Assembly: GCA_947632515.1 (NCBI GenBank)
Contig: CANRPO010000014.1
Coordinates: 1 to 64,000, forward strand
DNA from: an uncultured Lachnospiraceae bacterium
GTDB lineage: Bacteria; Bacillota; Clostridia; Lachnospirales; Lachnospiraceae
DNA: 64,000 nucleotides
Reading direction: 5' to 3'
Made by a program: the position numbers and the translations under genes. The notes under the pieces are model-generated. The model saw only the letters and a program-made list of their open reading frames with translations, did no database searches and was not told the DNA's origin. Of the stretch, positions 1-8,252 are shown piece by piece; within the stretch, counting starts at the first letter, position 1; each line of letters begins with the position of its first letter.

Positions 1-72
1 GGCTCCATGGTCAAGCGGTTAAGACATCGCCCTTTCACGGCGGTAACACGGGTTCGATTCCCGTTGGAGTCA
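1..72 (+). tRNA. tRNA-Glu (UUC anticodon)
   Basis: The seven-base acceptor arms pair (GGCTCCA with TGGAGTC, one G-T wobble), the T arm carries GGTTCGATTCC, and the anticodon loop CTTTCAC holds TTC, which reads glutamate codons. The 3' CCA is not encoded. The gene starts at the first base of the window, so its promoter is outside. A tRNA-Cys gene follows 48 bases downstream and the two probably share a transcript. Confidence 0.95.
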
Positions 73-120
73 TTTTGCTGTCAAGGCAAATTTTTTTGTA
101 TTTACAAATTGTATATGTAT

Positions 121-191
121 GGTGACTTAGCCAAGTGGTAAGGCCCCGGTCTGCAACACCGTAATCGCCGGTTCAAATCCGGCAGTCACCT
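121..191 (+). tRNA. tRNA-Cys (GCA anticodon)
   Basis: Acceptor arms GGTGACT and AGTCACC pair perfectly. The anticodon loop CTGCAAC holds GCA (cysteine) and the T arm has GGTTCAAATCC. The 3' CCA is not encoded. It is the second gene of a small tRNA cluster and is followed 17 bases later by an intrinsic terminator. Confidence 0.95.
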
Positions 192-208
192 TGTAGTTAT
201 TCTATAGA

Positions 209-242
209 AATACCTTGTTGTTGATCGACAAGGTATTTTTTT
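209..242 (+). terminator. Intrinsic terminator of the tRNA cluster
   Basis: The stem AATACCTTGT...ACAAGGTATT has a short loop and is followed by a run of T. It sits 17 bases after tRNA-Cys. Confidence 0.85.
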
Positions 243-402
243 GTCCGGGCGCGGTGGTGTGGAGATTTACTGACCCGCAGGAACGCGCTCAACCGGGAAT
301 GCACTGTTCAACTATGTCATATAGCTTACTGCGGGGTGACTTTTGGAATAAGATCATCGGGGTATAGATTTCATTGATTTATATTCTAAGATTTTTTAGA
401 GG
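243..402. other. Intergenic stretch without recognisable gene
   Basis: Between the tRNA terminator and the terminator of the leftward DUF3048 gene I see no open frame with a ribosome binding site, no convincing promoter and no repeat. The bases become AT-rich toward 360-400. Confidence 0.5.
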
Positions 403-439
403 AAAAAAGAAGTGCACTTTTTGCGAGCACACTTCTTTT
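403..439 (-). terminator. Intrinsic terminator of the DUF3048 gene
   Basis: The plus strand reads AAAAGAAGTG at 405-414 and CACTTCTTTT at 430-439. Read leftward this is a 10-bp stem followed by further T, placed about 75 bases after the stop of the minus-strand lipoprotein gene. Read rightward it also ends in four T, so it may act in both directions. Confidence 0.75.
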
Positions 440-514
440 ATCATTTTCCCAATTTAATTTATCTCATCTTATCTCAGCTATTTGTGCTTATTGGCGTTGG
501 GACCCGCCGTTCCA

Positions 515-1675
515 TCAATCTGTGGGGCCAACCTTCGCGTCATCGACTAAGAAGGAATCGCCGTCTTCCACGATACAAACCATTGTTTTACCCGTATTCA
601 GCTCGATCTCGTTGCCTTCATCATCGTAGTATCTTGTCGCGCCGTAGTCGGAGGTCTTCTCCCAGTTTACGTGAATGCCCCTGCCGTTGGTGAAGAACCA
701 GCCGTCTCTGGTGGTGTCGTGGCACTGGAACGCCAGATAACCCTTCTCGTCGCGGACTTCGTAATAAGTATTCTGGATCAAAATATTCTTGAATGCCAAC
801 TGCTTACCGTTCGCTTTGTCGATATGAGGGCCGTCCGCCTCGCCGGACAGATGCTGGAATCTGTCATACAATCCTGTCTCCGCGTTATAAACGAAGTAGC
901 AGTTTGTCACGGGATAGGTGGGTGACATATCGATCTTGTTGGCGGTGATAGCGTCGCTGTACTGTTCCAGCGTGTTGGGTTCGCCCGAAGGAGCGAATTT
1001 GTAATGCTGCTCGTCAGAGTAGCCTTCGCGGTACTCCAGGTCATAGCCCAGCTTGTTGATGTCCGCCAGAAGTCCTTTGGTGTCAACATAGGCGTTGTCG
1101 GTGGAGTTGTTCGTGTCGTCGGCGCGCCAGAAGTTACTGCTGGACAACCCGTCGATGTCTTCCGTATCAGGACGATTGATCACGTCGTCTATGTAGAAGG
1201 GACCTCCGAAGTGAACGTAGAAAGCGTCCCACTCAAAAGACCAGTATATGTAGTAATCACGGCAGCTCCTCACGTTTCCGATCCGATCGTAGTCGCGCCA
1301 GTCCTGGAACAGTGCCATCAGTCTGGTAATGCTGCCCTCCACGTTGCACTCGTACAGCACGTCGGCGTTGGAGATACCGTACTGGGACGCGGTCTTGGTA
1401 TTCGGGATCATAACGGTGATCGGTCTGGTGTTGTTGACTTCCTCATCGACCCACTCGTTTGTAATGCGGCTGCGAACCATACCTTCCTCCGGTGGAACAT
1501 CCTCGTCAGCCGCCTGGTCGTCTTCAGTCTCATCTTCTACATCGTCTGGTTCAACTATGTCATCGATAACCTGCTCAACGACAGGCTCTACGACGGTTTC
1601 TTTTTCTTTACCGCAACCAAATAATAGAAGAGTAGAAGACAAGGCTACAAGGGAAAGCACTTGCAATCTTTTCAT
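515..1675 (-). CDS. DUF3048 domain lipoprotein (YerB-like)
   Basis: A 386-residue secreted lipoprotein. Residues 1-20 form a signal peptide ending in a lipobox-like LLLFGC with lipidated Cys21. An acidic Glu/Asp linker covers about 24-65, then come the two halves of the DUF3048 fold: a first half near TRPITVMIPNTK and ADVLYECNVEGSITRLMALF, and a second half with GIHVNWEKTSDYGATRYYDD. The family is common on the outer membrane surface of Firmicutes but its biochemical role is not established. I chose the ATG at 1675 rather than 1723: it is preceded by GAGAGG at proper spacing and begins the signal peptide directly. It is transcribed away from the polysaccharide genes and is probably not part of them. 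Confidence 0.9.
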   Translation of the reverse strand: MKRLQVLSLVALSSTLLLFGCGKEKETVVEPVVEQVIDDIVEPDDVEDETEDDQAADEDVPPEEGMVRSRITNEWVDEEVNNTRPITVMIPNTKTASQYGISNADVLYECNVEGSITRLMALFQDWRDYDRIGNVRSCRDYYIYWSFEWDAFYVHFGGPFYIDDVINRPDTEDIDGLSSSNFWRADDTNNSTDNAYVDTKGLLADINKLGYDLEYREGYSDEQHYKFAPSGEPNTLEQYSDAITANKIDMSPTYPVTNCYFVYNAETGLYDRFQHLSGEADGPHIDKANGKQLAFKNILIQNTYYEVRDEKGYLAFQCHDTTRDGWFFTNGRGIHVNWEKTSDYGATRYYDDEGNEIELNTGKTMVCIVEDGDSFLVDDAKVGPTD

Positions 1676-1731
1676 CTCTAATCCTCTCTTTCTCTTTTTA
1701 CTATACAGTATGGGACAACCCAACCCTTCCT

Positions 1732-1760
1732 AGTATATCATAAGGAAATGCGGGAGTCAC
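1732..1760 (-). promoter_or_regulatory. Candidate promoter of the DUF3048 gene
   Basis: On the minus strand GTGACT and TATACT are separated by 17 bases, about 57 bases upstream of the start codon. The -35 matches consensus in four of six positions. Confidence 0.45.
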
Positions 1761-1846
1761 TAGAAAAAAATTGAAAAAATCCACAAATAGAAAAAAAATC
1801 CGAGAAAAAGTTTGGAAATATGCATAGTTGCAGGATTACATTATAA

Positions 1847-1875
1847 TTGCATAATTTTGCAGCAGGTTGTATGAT
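1847..1875 (+). promoter_or_regulatory. Candidate sigma-A promoter of rfbD
   Basis: TTGCAT, a 17-base spacer and TATGAT lie in an AT-rich stretch about 55 bases before the rfbD start. This is the leftmost promoter of the rightward polysaccharide genes. Confidence 0.6.
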
Positions 1876-1929
1876 AATGTTATTATCAAATAATAAAAAC
1901 ACAGATTAAGCGGGATAGGGGAGAAAAAC

Positions 1930-2775
1930 ATGAAGAAACTCATCGTGACGGGCGCGAACGGACAGCTCGGGCGTGCGATCAATCAGCAGTATGCGGACAG
2001 CACGGAGTATGAGCTGATCAACACAGACGTGGGAGAGCTGGATATTACGAATATCGGGAAGGTCATGGAATTCGCACGGGATATAAAGCCTTACGCGATC
2101 GTAAACTGTGCGGCGTATACGGCAGTGGAAAAGTGCGAACAGGAGGAGGATCTGGCGTTTCGCATCAATGCGGTCGGCGCCCGGAACCTGAGCATTGCGG
2201 CGAGCGAGACCGGGGCTAAGCTGGTGCATGTGTCCACGGATTACGTCTTTGACGGCAACGGGACAAGACCTTACAGGGAGACGGATCCGGTGGGCCCGCA
2301 GGGGGCTTACGGCAGGACGAAACTTGCCGGGGAAAATTTTGTCAGAGAATTCAGCGAGAGACATTTTATCATTCGGACGGCATGGCTGTATGGAGACGGC
2401 AAAAATTTTGTCAAAACGATGCTGCGTCTCTCGGAGACCAACGATAAGGTCAGAGTGGTGCGGGATCAGGTTGGCTCGCCCACGAGCGCGGCAGAGCTGG
2501 CGAAGGCGATCGCCTATCTGCTCCCCACAGAAAATTACGGCTTATTTCACGGGACATGCGAGGGGGATTGCAGTTGGGCGCAGTTTGCGGAGGAGATATT
2601 CAGACTGGCGGGAAAGAGGACGGCGGTGGAGCCGATCACATCCGAAGAGTACGGCGCGGCAGTCAAGCGTCCGGCCTATTCCATTCTGGAAAACTATATG
2701 TTTAAGATGACCACGGATTTTGCGTTTGCCGACTGGCACGACGCCATCGCAGAGTACGTGAAAGATGTGCGGTGA
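1930..2775 (+). CDS. rfbD: dTDP-4-dehydrorhamnose reductase
   Basis: A 281-residue member of the extended short-chain dehydrogenase family, normal length for RmlD. It catalyses the last step of dTDP-L-rhamnose synthesis, the NAD(P)H-dependent reduction of dTDP-4-keto-L-rhamnose. Visible features are the nucleotide-binding GANGQLG at 8-14, CAAYTAVEKCE, STDYVFDG from residue 102, and the catalytic Tyr127 and Lys131 of AYGRTK. AGGGGAG precedes the ATG. The partner genes rmlA, rmlB and rmlC are not in this window, so dTDP-rhamnose would need genes elsewhere. It is the first gene of the rightward surface-glycan region. Confidence 0.9.
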   Translation: MKKLIVTGANGQLGRAINQQYADSTEYELINTDVGELDITNIGKVMEFARDIKPYAIVNCAAYTAVEKCEQEEDLAFRINAVGARNLSIAASETGAKLVHVSTDYVFDGNGTRPYRETDPVGPQGAYGRTKLAGENFVREFSERHFIIRTAWLYGDGKNFVKTMLRLSETNDKVRVVRDQVGSPTSAAELAKAIAYLLPTENYGLFHGTCEGDCSWAQFAEEIFRLAGKRTAVEPITSEEYGAAVKRPAYSILENYMFKMTTDFAFADWHDAIAEYVKDVR

Positions 2776-2811
2776 CCATGTGAGCGGTGCCGGCGGATGC
2801 GGGGGAATGAC

Positions 2812-2840
2812 TTTACAGTGGCGCGGTTTTATGAGACAAT
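2812..2840 (+). promoter_or_regulatory. Candidate promoter of gmd
   Basis: TTTACA, 17 bases, then GACAAT, with TGA just before the -10, in the 135-base gap after rfbD. The -10 is a weak match, so this is tentative. Confidence 0.35.
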
Positions 2841-2859
2841 AGAGCGCGGGATATTGTCT
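2834..2859. repeat. Inverted repeat over the presumed gmd transcription start
   Basis: AGACAATA and TATTGTCT form an exact 8-bp dyad around a 10-base centre. It overlaps the candidate -10 box and start point of gmd, as an operator would, but an RNA hairpin is equally possible. Confidence 0.45.
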
Positions 2860-2922
2860 TGCGGAATATAAAAAGTACGGTTTTACGAGCTTTATAAGTT
2901 TGAGAAAGGAATGAATTACAGT

Positions 2923-3990
2923 ATGCAGAAAATAGCGTTGATCACAGGTATCACAGGACAGGACGGTTCTTATCTTGCCGAGTTCTTGCTGGATAAAGGG
3001 TACGAGGTGCACGGCCTGATCCGCCGTCACAGTATCTCCAATACGGCGAGGATCGACCATCTCATTCACTCTGATTACAATAAGGTAAAATTTTTCCTGC
3101 ATTTTGCGGACACGACGGACTCCAGCAATCTGATGAGACTGATCGCGGAGATCCGCCCCACCGAGGTGTACAATCTGGCGGCGCAGTCTCACGTTGGCGT
3201 GTCCTTCGAAGTGCCGGAATACACGGCGGAGGCCACGGGAGTGAGCACGCTGAAACTGTTGGAGGCGATCCGTGTGAACGGCGGCACATGCAGATTCTAT
3301 CAGGCGTCCACGTCCGAGCTGTTTGGCGGTATTCCCGAGACGGCGCCCCAGAGCGAGAAGACGCCTTTTTATCCGAAGAGTCCTTATGGCGCAGCAAAAT
3401 TGTACTCTTATTGGATCACGGTCAATTACAGGGAATCTTATAATATGTTCGCGTGTAACGGCATTCTTTTCAATCATGAATCGCCGAGACGAGGCGAGAA
3501 TTTTGTCACGAGAAAAATCACGCTGGCGGTGGCAAACATTGTGGCGGGCAGGCAGGATAAACTGTCTCTGGGCAATATGAACGCTAAGCGGGATTGGGGA
3601 TTTGCCGGCGACTATGTGAAGGGGATGTGGCTGATGTTACAGCAGGACGCTCCCGATGACTATGTGCTGGCGACAAATGAGACGCATACCGTCAGAGAGT
3701 TCGTGGAGGCGGCTTTCCGGGAGCTTGGCATAGAGATCCGCTGGGAGGGGACCGGGATCAATGAGAAGGGCTATGACGCCGCGAGCGGCAGGCTGTTGGT
3801 GGATGTCAACCCGGAATTTTATCGTCCGGCGGAGGTGGAATTTCTCTGGGGAGACTGTACGAAAGCGGAGAAGACGCTGGGATGGAAGAGGGATGTGGAC
3901 TTCAAAGGGCTGGTCGCCATGATGATGGACGCAGACTTGCGGGAGATCGCGGGTATGAGCTGCGAGGAGTATAAGAAGAGTCGTCTGTAG
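2923..3990 (+). CDS. gmd: GDP-mannose 4,6-dehydratase
   Basis: A 355-residue NADP-dependent dehydratase that converts GDP-D-mannose to GDP-4-keto-6-deoxy-D-mannose in the cytoplasm. The N-terminal [12 protein letters not shown] is a family hallmark; the catalytic residues are in STSELFGG (from residue 129), Glu132, Tyr155 and Lys159 (YGAAK), and [17 protein letters not shown] is also characteristic. With fcl (5784-6737) it supplies GDP-L-fucose, though the intermediate can also feed GDP-rhamnose or perosamine. The ATG at 2911 directly abuts AAAGGA, too close for a ribosome binding site. The ATG at 2923 gives 12-13 bases and the usual family N-terminus, so I prefer it. Confidence 0.93.
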   Translation: MQKIALITGITGQDGSYLAEFLLDKGYEVHGLIRRHSISNTARIDHLIHSDYNKVKFFLHFADTTDSSNLMRLIAEIRPTEVYNLAAQSHVGVSFEVPEYTAEATGVSTLKLLEAIRVNGGTCRFYQASTSELFGGIPETAPQSEKTPFYPKSPYGAAKLYSYWITVNYRESYNMFACNGILFNHESPRRGENFVTRKITLAVANIVAGRQDKLSLGNMNAKRDWGFAGDYVKGMWLMLQQDAPDDYVLATNETHTVREFVEAAFRELGIEIRWEGTGINEKGYDAASGRLLVDVNPEFYRPAEVEFLWGDCTKAEKTLGWKRDVDFKGLVAMMMDADLREIAGMSCEEYKKSRL

Positions 3991-4016
3991 TTGGAAAGAG
4001 AAGGGCATGGACATCT

Positions 4017-5747
4017 ATGCTTTCAGTGATCGCAATATGGATTTACATGTTTCTGACCACTTTTCTTGTGGGATATGGATTATTGAGCGTGTTGACGCGG
4101 GGCGTACCGTATCGGATCAAACATGCTGACACCTATCTGATCTGCGGGCTTGTCATGGTCACGGTGTATGCGCAGTTTTTCAGTCTGTTCGGGCGCGTTG
4201 GCATGGCGGCGAATCTGTTTCTGTGTCTTGCGGCAGTTTTGGCGGCGTGGTTTGGCAGACGGGAACTTGGCAATATGTTGCGCGGCCTGTGGAGTGACAT
4301 ACGGGCAGATCGATCGGGGAAAAGAGGAAAAGCGTTTGCGGGGATGTTCCTCTTTTTGCTGTTTGCCTACGGGACTTCCAGGGGCGTCATTCACTATGAC
4401 ACAAGCCTGTACCATGCGCAGAGCATACGATGGCTGGAGGAGTACGGCGCAGTCAGGGGGTTAGGCAATCTGCATTGCAGGCTGGCGTACAACAGCGCCT
4501 CTTTCGCGCTTTCCGCGCTGTATAGTATGGCGTTTCTCGGCGGGCAGTCCTATCACTGCGCGGCGGGTTGGCTCGCGTATCTGCTTGCGGCAGTCTGCTT
4601 GGAACTCTTGGACGGGATGCGGCGCGGCAGGCTGAGGGTCGGCGATTTCGCGCGGGTGATGTGTGTTTACTATCTGGTCAATATTTTTGACGAGATGATC
4701 TCGCCCGCGTCGGATTATTTTATGGTGCTGACAGCTTTTTATATCGTCATCCGCTGGCTCGATCTGCTGGAGGAGGAAGTCGGGGAGATTTTTCCTTTTG
4801 CGATGTTGTGTGTGCTTGGCGTGTTTTTATTGACCGTCAAGCTGTCGGCGGCGTTGATTCTTCTGCTGACGCTTTGGCCTGCCTGTCGTCTGCTTAAGGA
4901 GAAACGCACAGGAGAGACGCTCCTCTATCTCGCGTTGGGGTTTGTGACGGCGCTCCCCTATTTTATCAGAAATGTACTAATATCGGGATGGCTGGTCTAT
5001 CCCTTTACGCAGATCGATCTGTTCGATGTGACTTGGAAGGTGCCCAAGGGACTGGCGGATTATGACGCAAAAGAGATCCGGGTGTACGGCAGAGGTTACA
5101 CGGATGTGCTGCAGTTTGATTTGCCGGTGACAAGATGGCTGCCGGACTGGTTCCGCGCGCTGGCAGGGAGTGAAAAGCTGTTTGTCGCGCTGGCCGCCGT
5201 GTCGATGTGCACCTTGGTTCTGTATGTCGTCGGGGCCCTGCTTGGACTGTGGAGAAAATCTTTCAGATATTTATCTGTGCAGATTGCTGTGTCAGCCTCC
5301 TTTTTGTTTTGGCTGTGCACCTCGCCGCTGATGCGCTACGGCTGCGTCTGGGTGTATCTGACGCCGGCGGTGGTGCTTGGCGGGATCCGGGATGCCGCGC
5401 GGCAGGCTTGGGAGAGCGGAGGCGCGAACAGGGACAGGGCGCGGCGGCGGTCTGCGGCGGATCCGGCGCTTACGGCGGCAGTTGTGTTGTTCCTTTTGTA
5501 CAAGGGCTTTGCGCTGTGCAGAGAAGCGGCGGTTTCCTATGTGAATGATTACTGGATCGCACAGAAGGACTACGACAATTATGCGACGGTTCCCTATGAG
5601 ATCAACGGGGCGACCTTTTATTATCCGGAGACAGGAGATCAGGTTGGATACGAGAGTTTCCCGTCCTCGCCGACGCGGGCGCAGATCTGCTTGTTGGGAC
5701 GGGATATTGCAGATGGATTCCGGGCGGCGGCTCTCGGAGAAAAATAA
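4017..5747 (+). CDS. Polytopic membrane protein, GT-C-like (LIC_10190-like)
   Basis: A 576-residue protein with roughly twelve hydrophobic segments. A conserved-looking loop HYDTSLYHAQSIRWLEEYG at about 125-143 carries acidic and aromatic residues, as in the first outer loop of GT-C enzymes that use polyprenyl-phosphate sugars. The sequence resembles the LIC_10190-type membrane proteins found in polysaccharide loci; that assignment is from memory and uncertain. The C-terminal about 90 residues are soluble (near NDYWIAQKDYDNYATVPYEI). It lies between gmd and fcl, so it may transfer or polymerise the deoxyhexose-containing unit. A role as polymerase cannot be excluded. Confidence 0.6.
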   Translation: MLSVIAIWIYMFLTTFLVGYGLLSVLTRGVPYRIKHADTYLICGLVMVTVYAQFFSLFGRVGMAANLFLCLAAVLAAWFGRRELGNMLRGLWSDIRADRSGKRGKAFAGMFLFLLFAYGTSRGVIHYDTSLYHAQSIRWLEEYGAVRGLGNLHCRLAYNSASFALSALYSMAFLGGQSYHCAAGWLAYLLAAVCLELLDGMRRGRLRVGDFARVMCVYYLVNIFDEMISPASDYFMVLTAFYIVIRWLDLLEEEVGEIFPFAMLCVLGVFLLTVKLSAALILLLTLWPACRLLKEKRTGETLLYLALGFVTALPYFIRNVLISGWLVYPFTQIDLFDVTWKVPKGLADYDAKEIRVYGRGYTDVLQFDLPVTRWLPDWFRALAGSEKLFVALAAVSMCTLVLYVVGALLGLWRKSFRYLSVQIAVSASFLFWLCTSPLMRYGCVWVYLTPAVVLGGIRDAARQAWESGGANRDRARRRSAADPALTAAVVLFLLYKGFALCREAAVSYVNDYWIAQKDYDNYATVPYEINGATFYYPETGDQVGYESFPSSPTRAQICLLGRDIADGFRAAALGEK

Positions 5748-5783
5748 TGACAAGAGAAATGAAAACTTGGAAATGGAGAGAAC

Positions 5784-6737
5784 ATGAGCGAGACGATGAA
5801 CAAGACGGACAAAATTTATGTGGCGGGACACAGAGGATTGGTGGGCAGCGCGATCGTGCGCAATCTGGAGGCGAAGGGTTATACCAATATCATCGGAAGA
5901 ACCCATAAGGAGTTGGATCTGACCAACCAGCAGGCGGTCAGGGAGTTTTTCGAGGCGGAGAAGCCGGACGTGGTAGTGTTGGCGGCGGCCAAGGTGGGAG
6001 GCATCAACGCCAACAACACGACGCCGGCGGAGTTCGCATATGAGAATATGCAGATACAGTGCAACGTTATCAAGTGCTGCCACGATCATCATGTCAAAAA
6101 ACTGTTGTTTTTGGGGAGTACCTGCATCTATCCGCGGATGGCGCCGCAGCCGATCCCGGAGGACGCGCTTTTGACAGGGCCGTTGGAGGAGACCAACGAG
6201 GCGTACGCCATCGCCAAAATATCGGGTCTGGAGATGTGCAAGTTTTACAAGAGACAGTACGGGGATGATTTTATAAGCTGCATGCCTACGAATCTCTATG
6301 GACCGCACGACAATTACGATCTGTCCGGCTCTCATGTCATGCCCGCGATGATACGCAAATTCCATGAGGCGAAGGTAAACGGCGCGCCGACGGTGGAGCT
6401 GTGGGGAACGGGTACGCCGCTCAGGGAATTCCTCTATGTGGACGACATGGCGGACGCCTGCGTATTCCTTTTGGAAAACTACAGCGGAGAGCAGCATGTA
6501 AATATCGGCACGGGAAAGGAAGTCACGATCAGGGAACTCGCCGAGACTGTGCAGAGAGCCGTGGGGTATCAGGGCGAGATCGTGTGGAATAAGGATATGC
6601 CGGACGGTACGCCGCGCAAATTGACCGACGTGACGAAACTTCACAATTTGGGCTGGCGGCACAAGGTGGAGCTTGAGGAAGGCGTCAAACTCGCATACGA
6701 CTGGTTTCGGGAAAATGTGGACTGCGCAAGAATGTAG
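5784..6737 (+). CDS. fcl: GDP-L-fucose synthase
   Basis: A 317-residue epimerase-reductase that converts GDP-4-keto-6-deoxymannose to GDP-L-fucose. The NADP-binding motif [13 protein letters not shown] is near residue 14. The family signature [19 protein letters not shown] begins at Ser112, and Tyr141 with Lys145 (YAIAK) complete the catalytic set. GPHDNYD and [15 protein letters not shown] are typical of Fcl/WcaG. GGAGAG precedes the ATG at 5784. Together with gmd it forms a full two-step GDP-fucose route, with one membrane gene in between. Confidence 0.94.
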   Translation: MSETMNKTDKIYVAGHRGLVGSAIVRNLEAKGYTNIIGRTHKELDLTNQQAVREFFEAEKPDVVVLAAAKVGGINANNTTPAEFAYENMQIQCNVIKCCHDHHVKKLLFLGSTCIYPRMAPQPIPEDALLTGPLEETNEAYAIAKISGLEMCKFYKRQYGDDFISCMPTNLYGPHDNYDLSGSHVMPAMIRKFHEAKVNGAPTVELWGTGTPLREFLYVDDMADACVFLLENYSGEQHVNIGTGKEVTIRELAETVQRAVGYQGEIVWNKDMPDGTPRKLTDVTKLHNLGWRHKVELEEGVKLAYDWFRENVDCARM

Positions 6738-6751
6738 GCGATAAATTACAA

Positions 6752-6780
6752 TTTACAGGCGGCTCATTGTTTGGTATTAT
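6752..6780 (+). promoter_or_regulatory. Candidate promoter of the Spo0A-like gene
   Basis: TTTACA, 17 bases, TATTAT, with TGG immediately before the -10 (extended -10). It lies 57 bases upstream of the start codon and gives the Spo0A-like gene its own transcription unit. Confidence 0.55.
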
Positions 6781-6836
6781 TAAGTTAGGCAATATAACTA
6801 CAAAAATAATTAGATGCGCAAAGGAGTAAAAAGGGA

Positions 6837-7217
6837 ATGTTACAAGAGAATATTTTGTCCAGAAAGGAACTGGAACAGGCGATTTCCGGTTTTATGTTGG
6901 AACTGGGCATACCTGCGCATTTGAGGGGCTATCAGTACCTGAGAAGTGCGGTGGAGATGTGTGCGGAAGACATGGAACTGGTGGGCAGTGTCACAAAACT
7001 GCTGTACCCGGACTTGGCGAAACTGTACAAGACCACGGATCAGAAAATTGAGCGGGCGATCAGGAACGCTATTGAGGTTTCGTGGGAGCGGGGAAACAGC
7101 GCTCTGTTCGAGCAGCTGTTTGGCTACAGCAATTCAAATGAGTACAGTAGACCTACAAACAGTGAGTATATTGCTACGGTGGCGGATCACATACGTCTGC
7201 AGTACGGATTGGTGTAG
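6837..7217 (+). CDS. Stand-alone Spo0A C-terminal DNA-binding domain protein
   Basis: A 126-residue protein that is nearly all Spo0A effector domain. Residues about 22-32 (LGIPAHLRGYQ), YLRSAVEM, VTKLLYPDLAKLY, the recognition-helix region TTDQKIERAIRNAIEVSWERG, the LFGYS turn and RPTNSEYIATVADHIR match the Spo0A sigma-A-contacting helix-turn-helix domain. The receiver domain with its phosphorylated aspartate is absent, so it cannot be a normal phosphorelay target. It probably binds DNA constitutively or depends on its level. GGAG stands upstream of the ATG, and promoter and terminator flank it as a single-gene unit. Likely a local transcription factor for the surface-glycan genes; that is inference. 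Confidence 0.88.
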   Translation: MLQENILSRKELEQAISGFMLELGIPAHLRGYQYLRSAVEMCAEDMELVGSVTKLLYPDLAKLYKTTDQKIERAIRNAIEVSWERGNSALFEQLFGYSNSNEYSRPTNSEYIATVADHIRLQYGLV

Positions 7218-7230
7218 CGGCCGGGAAAAG

Positions 7231-7257
7231 GGAAGAGATACGTCTCTTCCTTTTTTT
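7231..7257 (+). terminator. Intrinsic terminator after the Spo0A-like gene
   Basis: A perfect 8-bp stem GGAAGAGA / TCTCTTCC with a four-base loop, followed by seven T and preceded by AAAAG. It ends 40 bases after the stop codon. Confidence 0.93.
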
Positions 7258-7266
7258 GTTTATATA

Positions 7267-7275
7267 TGATAAAAT
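7267..7275 (+). promoter_or_regulatory. Candidate extended -10 of the assembly operon
   Basis: TGA plus TAAAAT in an AT-rich segment between the terminator at 7257 and the GT2 start at 7323. No good -35 was found, so the call is weak, but a new start is expected after so strong a terminator. Confidence 0.35.
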
Positions 7276-7322
7276 ATTGAATACTGATAGTTGACATGAT
7301 AAATGAAAGGTACGGTATTTAC

Positions 7323-8252
7323 ATGAAATTACTCAGCGTTATAGTGCCCTGTTATAACGAGGAAGAGAATGTCAGGGATTTCTATGATGAATTGTTCAGG
7401 AATACTTCATTTTTTCAACAGAAGGATATTCAGGTCGAACTGCTTTATATAGACGACGGTTCTAAGGACAGGACAGCGGAGGAAGTAGCGAAACTGCATG
7501 CGCAGGACGAGCGGGTGCATCTTGTGTCCTTTTCCAGAAATTTTGGCAAGGAGGCTGCGATCTATGCGGGACTGCAGAAGGCAAAGGGCGAGCTGGTGGT
7601 ACTGATGGATGCCGATCTGCAGGACCCGCCCTCCCTGCTTCCGGAGATGTACGGCTATATCGAGCAGGGGTACGACTCTGTGGCGACCCGCCGTGTCACG
7701 CGAAAAGGGGAGCCGCCGATCCGCTCCTTCTTTGCGAGAATGTTCTATCGGCTCATGAATCGGATCTCCAAGACGGAAATCGTGGACGGGGCGAGAGATT
7801 ACAGACTTATGACGAGAAAAGTGGTGGATGCGATTCTGGCCATGACAGAGTACAACCGTTTTACCAAAGGGATCTTCGGATGGGTGGGGTACGAGACGAA
7901 ATGGCTGGAATATGAGAATGTGGAGCGCAAAAAGGGCGAGACAAAGTGGTCGTTCTGGAAATTGTTCCTCTATTCGCTGGAGGGGATCATTGCCTTTTCC
8001 ACAGTACCGCTCACCATAGCGGCCGTGATGGGCGCTTTCTTCTGCGCGCTCGCTTTTGTCATGATCGTCGTAATCATTGTGCGGACGCTGATTTTCGGCG
8101 ATCCGACCTCAGGCTGGCCGTCCCTCGTGTGTATCATTTTGTTTGTCGGCGGCGTGCAGTTGTTTTGTCTTGGCATCGTGGGGCAATACTTATCCAAGAC
8201 GTACATGGAAGTGAAGAACAGACCCATCTATCTTGTGAGAGAGGATTTTTAA
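7323..8252 (+). CDS. GT2 polyprenyl-phosphate glycosyltransferase (GtrB/DPM1-like)
   Basis: A 309-residue family 2 glycosyltransferase with two C-terminal membrane segments (about 230-260 and 265-290). The catalytic region shows VPCYNEEENV at 8-17, DDGSKDRTAEEV near 46, the nucleotide-metal motif MDADLQDPP near 95-103 and RVTRKGEPPIRSFFARMFYR. This architecture is typical of enzymes that charge undecaprenyl phosphate with a single sugar for GT-C enzymes. GtrA (41638) and several GT-C candidates in the window are plausible partners. I prefer the ATG at 7323 to the one at 7296, because the protein then begins directly at the beta strand MKLLSVIVPCYN. Confidence 0.85.
   Translation: MKLLSVIVPCYNEEENVRDFYDELFRNTSFFQQKDIQVELLYIDDGSKDRTAEEVAKLHAQDERVHLVSFSRNFGKEAAIYAGLQKAKGELVVLMDADLQDPPSLLPEMYGYIEQGYDSVATRRVTRKGEPPIRSFFARMFYRLMNRISKTEIVDGARDYRLMTRKVVDAILAMTEYNRFTKGIFGWVGYETKWLEYENVERKKGETKWSFWKLFLYSLEGIIAFSTVPLTIAAVMGAFFCALAFVMIVVIIVRTLIFGDPTSGWPSLVCIILFVGGVQLFCLGIVGQYLSKTYMEVKNRPIYLVREDF

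Noticed and set aside
1-242. tRNA genes as an attachment site for an integrated element
   Set aside because: No integrase gene, no duplicated tRNA 3' end and no flanking direct repeat were found in the window.
1676-1723. Longer N-terminus of the DUF3048 lipoprotein
   Set aside because: It would place 16 basic residues before a normal lipoprotein signal peptide, and the ribosome binding site fits the inner ATG.
5292-6662. Long minus-strand open frame of 456 codons opposite fcl and the upstream gene
   Set aside because: It is antisense to two genes with clear family motifs, lacks a ribosome binding site and reads as Arg/His-rich sequence, a codon-bias shadow.
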